NCBI GenBank assembly: GCA_947625955.1
Contig: CANQQH010000015.1
Span: 1 to 15,236 of the forward strand
Reading direction: 5' to 3'
Source: an uncultured Clostridia bacterium
GTDB taxonomy: Bacteria > Bacillota > Clostridia > Christensenellales > UBA1242
DNA length: 15,236 bases
Part shown: piece after piece, positions 13,398 to 15,236 of the stretch
Layout: every line of letters begins with the position of its first letter
Position numbering within the stretch: position 1 is the first letter of the stretch
Program-made: the position numbers and the translations under genes
Notes under the pieces: generated by a model
Database searches by the model: none
What the model was told of the DNA's origin: nothing
What the model saw: the letters and a program-made list of their open reading frames with translations, nothing else

Positions 13398-14829
13398 CCG
13401 CCCTTTTGTCGCTTTCTTTTGAACTTTGGCGGGTCCTGAGAAGGCCCTGCTGGCGAAGGAATGGCTGCAGCGAAGTGGTCAACTCGGCGTCGGACGCCTT
13501 GGTGCCATCGCTCTCCACGGTAAACTGATGGCCGCGGTCTTCTGCCTCTTCAAAAGTGCACATAAAGTGGCGAGACTCGGGTTTTCCGAGGTCCCACGTA
13601 GGGTCGCAAAGCAGGTGCTGAACCTTGCCATCTGACTGCACTGAGAGCATAGACACCGCGTGGTCGGCGATGGTGGTGGCAGTGTCCTTGACACCCTCTC
13701 TTTCGGTGGCGCGGCAATTGGCAGGCAACGCCTCGACGTTCATGAGCTCGCAGCCAAAGTTAAAGATGTTCCTAATGCCCGTGCAAACGCCCTTGCCCGT
13801 CCAAAGCGTGTGGAAGCTTGAGCGCGATTGATTGTGCATCTTATCTCGCTGAGTGGCGGATAGCCCTTCGTAGTTATGATGCCCTGCCTCGAGCGCCTCG
13901 TGGTCATAGGTGATGTGGTCGGTCAGCCACCTATACCAGTTCGCCACCCTTGAAAAATCGGCTTTTGGATTATCACCATTGGCCGTCCTTATGATGTCCA
14001 CGCATCTGTCGGTGGCCATGTGCATCTGGCGAGGTTTCAGCTCGGTGCGCACGTTGCCCTGGTCAATGTCTGTAAAGCGCAAAACGCCGTTCATAAGGGC
14101 CTCGTCGTCCATGTCGTTGAGCATGCCCATGTTCGTGTCTCGGTTCTCGCGGTATATTCTCGCGTAGGTCAGGCAAGGCATGAATATCTTCTGCGCAGCG
14201 CCTATTGAGGACGTCTTTATCCTGTCCACCAGCGCGGGGATGTTTTCCACATGCTTTAGCCTGTCGCACCCGCTGAGGTCAACGGTGAAATCGTCCCCAC
14301 TTTCAAACGCCTCGAGACTCTCTAGCCTCGAAACTGTTGAAAGCTGCTTGCAGTCTATGCCCTTAAAGTCGGTCAGCAGTGGAAGCTTGGCAAAGTCCAC
14401 CTTGGTGATGCCTCTTTGATGGGAGATGTCCAGCTTTTTGAGCTTTTTTAAGTCATACACGCGCTCAAACTCCTCGTCGCTCAGCTGGCCGCTTTCGTAT
14501 TCGCGCTTGTAGAATGCGATGTCCTGCGAAGGGTCGTAGCCGGGCACCACCCTCTGCCTCTCATATATCTTATCAAAGTTTGCCGCGTGCTTAAGGTAGC
14601 TCTGGCCGGGGATGGACAGGCTCTCAAGGTTGACAAGTTGCTCTATGCCCTTGAGGCTCCTCACGTCCTTAAACGAGCTTGGCGCAATTTCTAGCTCGGT
14701 GATGAGCGCAAGCTGCTCGTCAGAAAGCGACGAAGCAAACATTTCATTAAAGTTCTTGTCATGCGTCTTGGCTGCGTAGGCTTGCGCCACCACATCAAAC
14801 AGCGCTGGGTTATCCTTTCTTTGAAACAT
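13393..14829 (-). CDS. Leucine-rich-repeat-like plus transglutaminase-like cysteine protease-fold protein
   Basis: This 478-residue protein has no signal peptide or membrane segment. Residues about 40-75 and 125-200 show irregular leucine-rich repeat-like strings (LVNLESLSIPG, LKKLKKLDIS, LPLLTDFKGIDC, SRLESLEAFESG). The C-terminal part, about 290-445, fits the transglutaminase-like superfamily: GKGVCTGIRNIFNFGCELMN with C349, ADHAVSML with H390 and CDPTWD with D409, a complete Cys-His-Asp triad in the right order. WYRWLTDHITYD before the Cys is also typical. The reaction (protease, amidase or crosslinker) cannot be told. The ATG at 14829 with AGGGG eight bases upstream is favoured over a TTG at 14856. 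Its first 20 bases overlap the preceding 58-codon gene. Base composition is visibly more G+C-rich than that of the neighbours, a hint of transfer. Confidence 0.75.
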   Translation of the reverse strand: MFQRKDNPALFDVVAQAYAAKTHDKNFNEMFASSLSDEQLALITELEIAPSSFKDVRSLKGIEQLVNLESLSIPGQSYLKHAANFDKIYERQRVVPGYDPSQDIAFYKREYESGQLSDEEFERVYDLKKLKKLDISHQRGITKVDFAKLPLLTDFKGIDCKQLSTVSRLESLEAFESGDDFTVDLSGCDRLKHVENIPALVDRIKTSSIGAAQKIFMPCLTYARIYRENRDTNMGMLNDMDDEALMNGVLRFTDIDQGNVRTELKPRQMHMATDRCVDIIRTANGDNPKADFSRVANWYRWLTDHITYDHEALEAGHHNYEGLSATQRDKMHNQSRSSFHTLWTGKGVCTGIRNIFNFGCELMNVEALPANCRATEREGVKDTATTIADHAVSMLSVQSDGKVQHLLCDPTWDLGKPESRHFMCTFEEAEDRGHQFTVESDGTKASDAELTTSLQPFLRQQGLLRTRQSSKESDKRAG

Positions 14830-14986
14830 CTTCCTTCCCCTCTTCTTGGTCTTCAAACATACTCAAAAACTCGTCCAGCTGCTTCTTGGCAATCTGCTCA
14901 TCGTCTATGTCGCAGCTTGGCTCTTTGAATTTTTTCAAGTTTAGGTCATCGTTGGTCTTCACCAACTCCAAATCATTTTTCTCCAT
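14810..14986 (-). CDS. Small acidic protein overlapping the transglutaminase-like gene
   Basis: A 58-codon frame starts MEKNDLELVKTNDDLNLKKF and continues with DIDDEQIAKKQLDEFLSMFE and a Glu/Lys tail, ending in TAA at 14810. It is acidic, probably helical in the middle, and has no membrane segment. A promoter lies 20-50 bases upstream of the ATG and AAGG precedes it as a weak ribosome binding site. It overlaps the transglutaminase-like gene by 20 bases in another frame, and its 3' end carries the downstream ribosome binding site, so the two are translationally coupled. No family recognised; a partner, inhibitor or adaptor of the larger protein is possible but unproven. Confidence 0.6.
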   Translation of the reverse strand: MEKNDLELVKTNDDLNLKKFKEPSCDIDDEQIAKKQLDEFLSMFEDQEEGKEDVSKKG

Positions 14987-15007
14987 ATTTTTTCCAACCT
15001 TATTTTA

Positions 15008-15036
15008 AATATATCACAACCCTTTGGATTTTTCAA
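15008..15036 (-). promoter_or_regulatory. Predicted sigma-A promoter for the small acidic protein / transglutaminase-like operon
   Basis: TTGAAA, a 17-base spacer ending in TGA, and TATATT on the minus strand form a good extended -10 promoter. Transcription would begin near 15001, giving a leader of only about 15 bases before the ATG at 14986. Confidence 0.65.
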
Positions 15037-15236
15037 CAATTTTGCCCGCCTTTCATCGCAAGCTTTACTATGAATTTTATACCACAATTCTCTCCAGCTT
15101 TCATCCCCCCCGCCAAGTGAAACTAAATTGAACCGTTGGTGTCAATAACGGTTTTTTTCTTTTATTGACGCAAACTGAGAATAAATTAATTATTTTCAAC
15201 ATAATTTTTATAAAGTGCGTCGATAAAACAGTCGGA
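15037..15236. other. Intergenic right end of the window, no gene supported
   Basis: About 200 A+T-rich bases hold no supported gene. Visible items are a run of 7 C (15105-15111) and the terminator-like hairpin at 15131-15158. A plus-strand TTGACG near 15165 has no convincing -10 partner. Confidence 0.6.
15131..15158 (+). terminator. Orphan terminator-like hairpin on the plus strand
   Basis: AACCGTT and AACGGTT form a 7-bp stem with a 9-base loop followed by TTTTT on the plus strand (then CTTTTATT). No plus-strand gene lies to its left, so it has no obvious transcript to end. On the minus strand there is no U-tract. Confidence 0.45.

Noticed and set aside
15043..15111. Tiny 23-codon minus-strand frame (MKAGENCGIKF start) behind a G-rich block
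   Set aside because: The G-run is not a normal ribosome binding site and there is no promoter, conservation or context to support it.

Overview
The window looks like a piece of chromosome from an uncultured, low-to-moderate G+C member of the Bacillota (Clostridia-like). The reasons are a PolC-family protein, a DUF1292 protein next to RuvX, strong AGGAGG-type ribosome binding sites, and the conserved rpsB-tsf-frr-uppS-cdsA-rseP-polC-rimP-nusA order seen in Firmicutes. All recognised genes lie on the minus strand, so transcription runs from high to low coordinates. The species cannot be named from the sequence.

Block 1 (1-8,900) is a housekeeping cluster. It starts with rpsB-tsf, which has its own promoter, a structured leader and a terminator. 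A second promoter then drives frr, a 64-codon unknown gene, uppS, cdsA, rseP and a reduced polC-like gene, nearly all packed or overlapping. rimP-nusA follows with another promoter; nusA runs off the left edge. The block joins translation (S2, EF-Ts, ribosome recycling, RimP), transcription (NusA) and envelope biogenesis (undecaprenyl diphosphate, CDP-diacylglycerol, intramembrane proteolysis). Compared with Bacillus, pyrH, dxr and proS are missing from the locus. The PolC-like protein keeps only an N-terminal region, an OB fold and a proofreading exonuclease; the PHP and polymerase domains are absent.

Block 2 (8,841-10,015) holds ruvX, a DUF1292 gene and a small single-pass membrane protein gene.

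Block 3 (10,072-15,236) is accessory. It encodes a large exported or membrane-anchored beta-helix protein whose promoter region holds a run of 12 G between a -35-like and a perfect -10 box, a plausible phase-variable switch. Upstream is a 430-base intergenic region with an array of four different short hairpins joined by the constant linker ATTACATA, phased A-tracts and a strong terminator. Beyond it lies a two-gene operon: a 58-codon acidic protein overlapping a gene for a leucine-rich-repeat-like plus transglutaminase-like protein, visibly richer in G+C than the rest. The last 200 bases are non-coding with one orphan plus-strand terminator-like hairpin.
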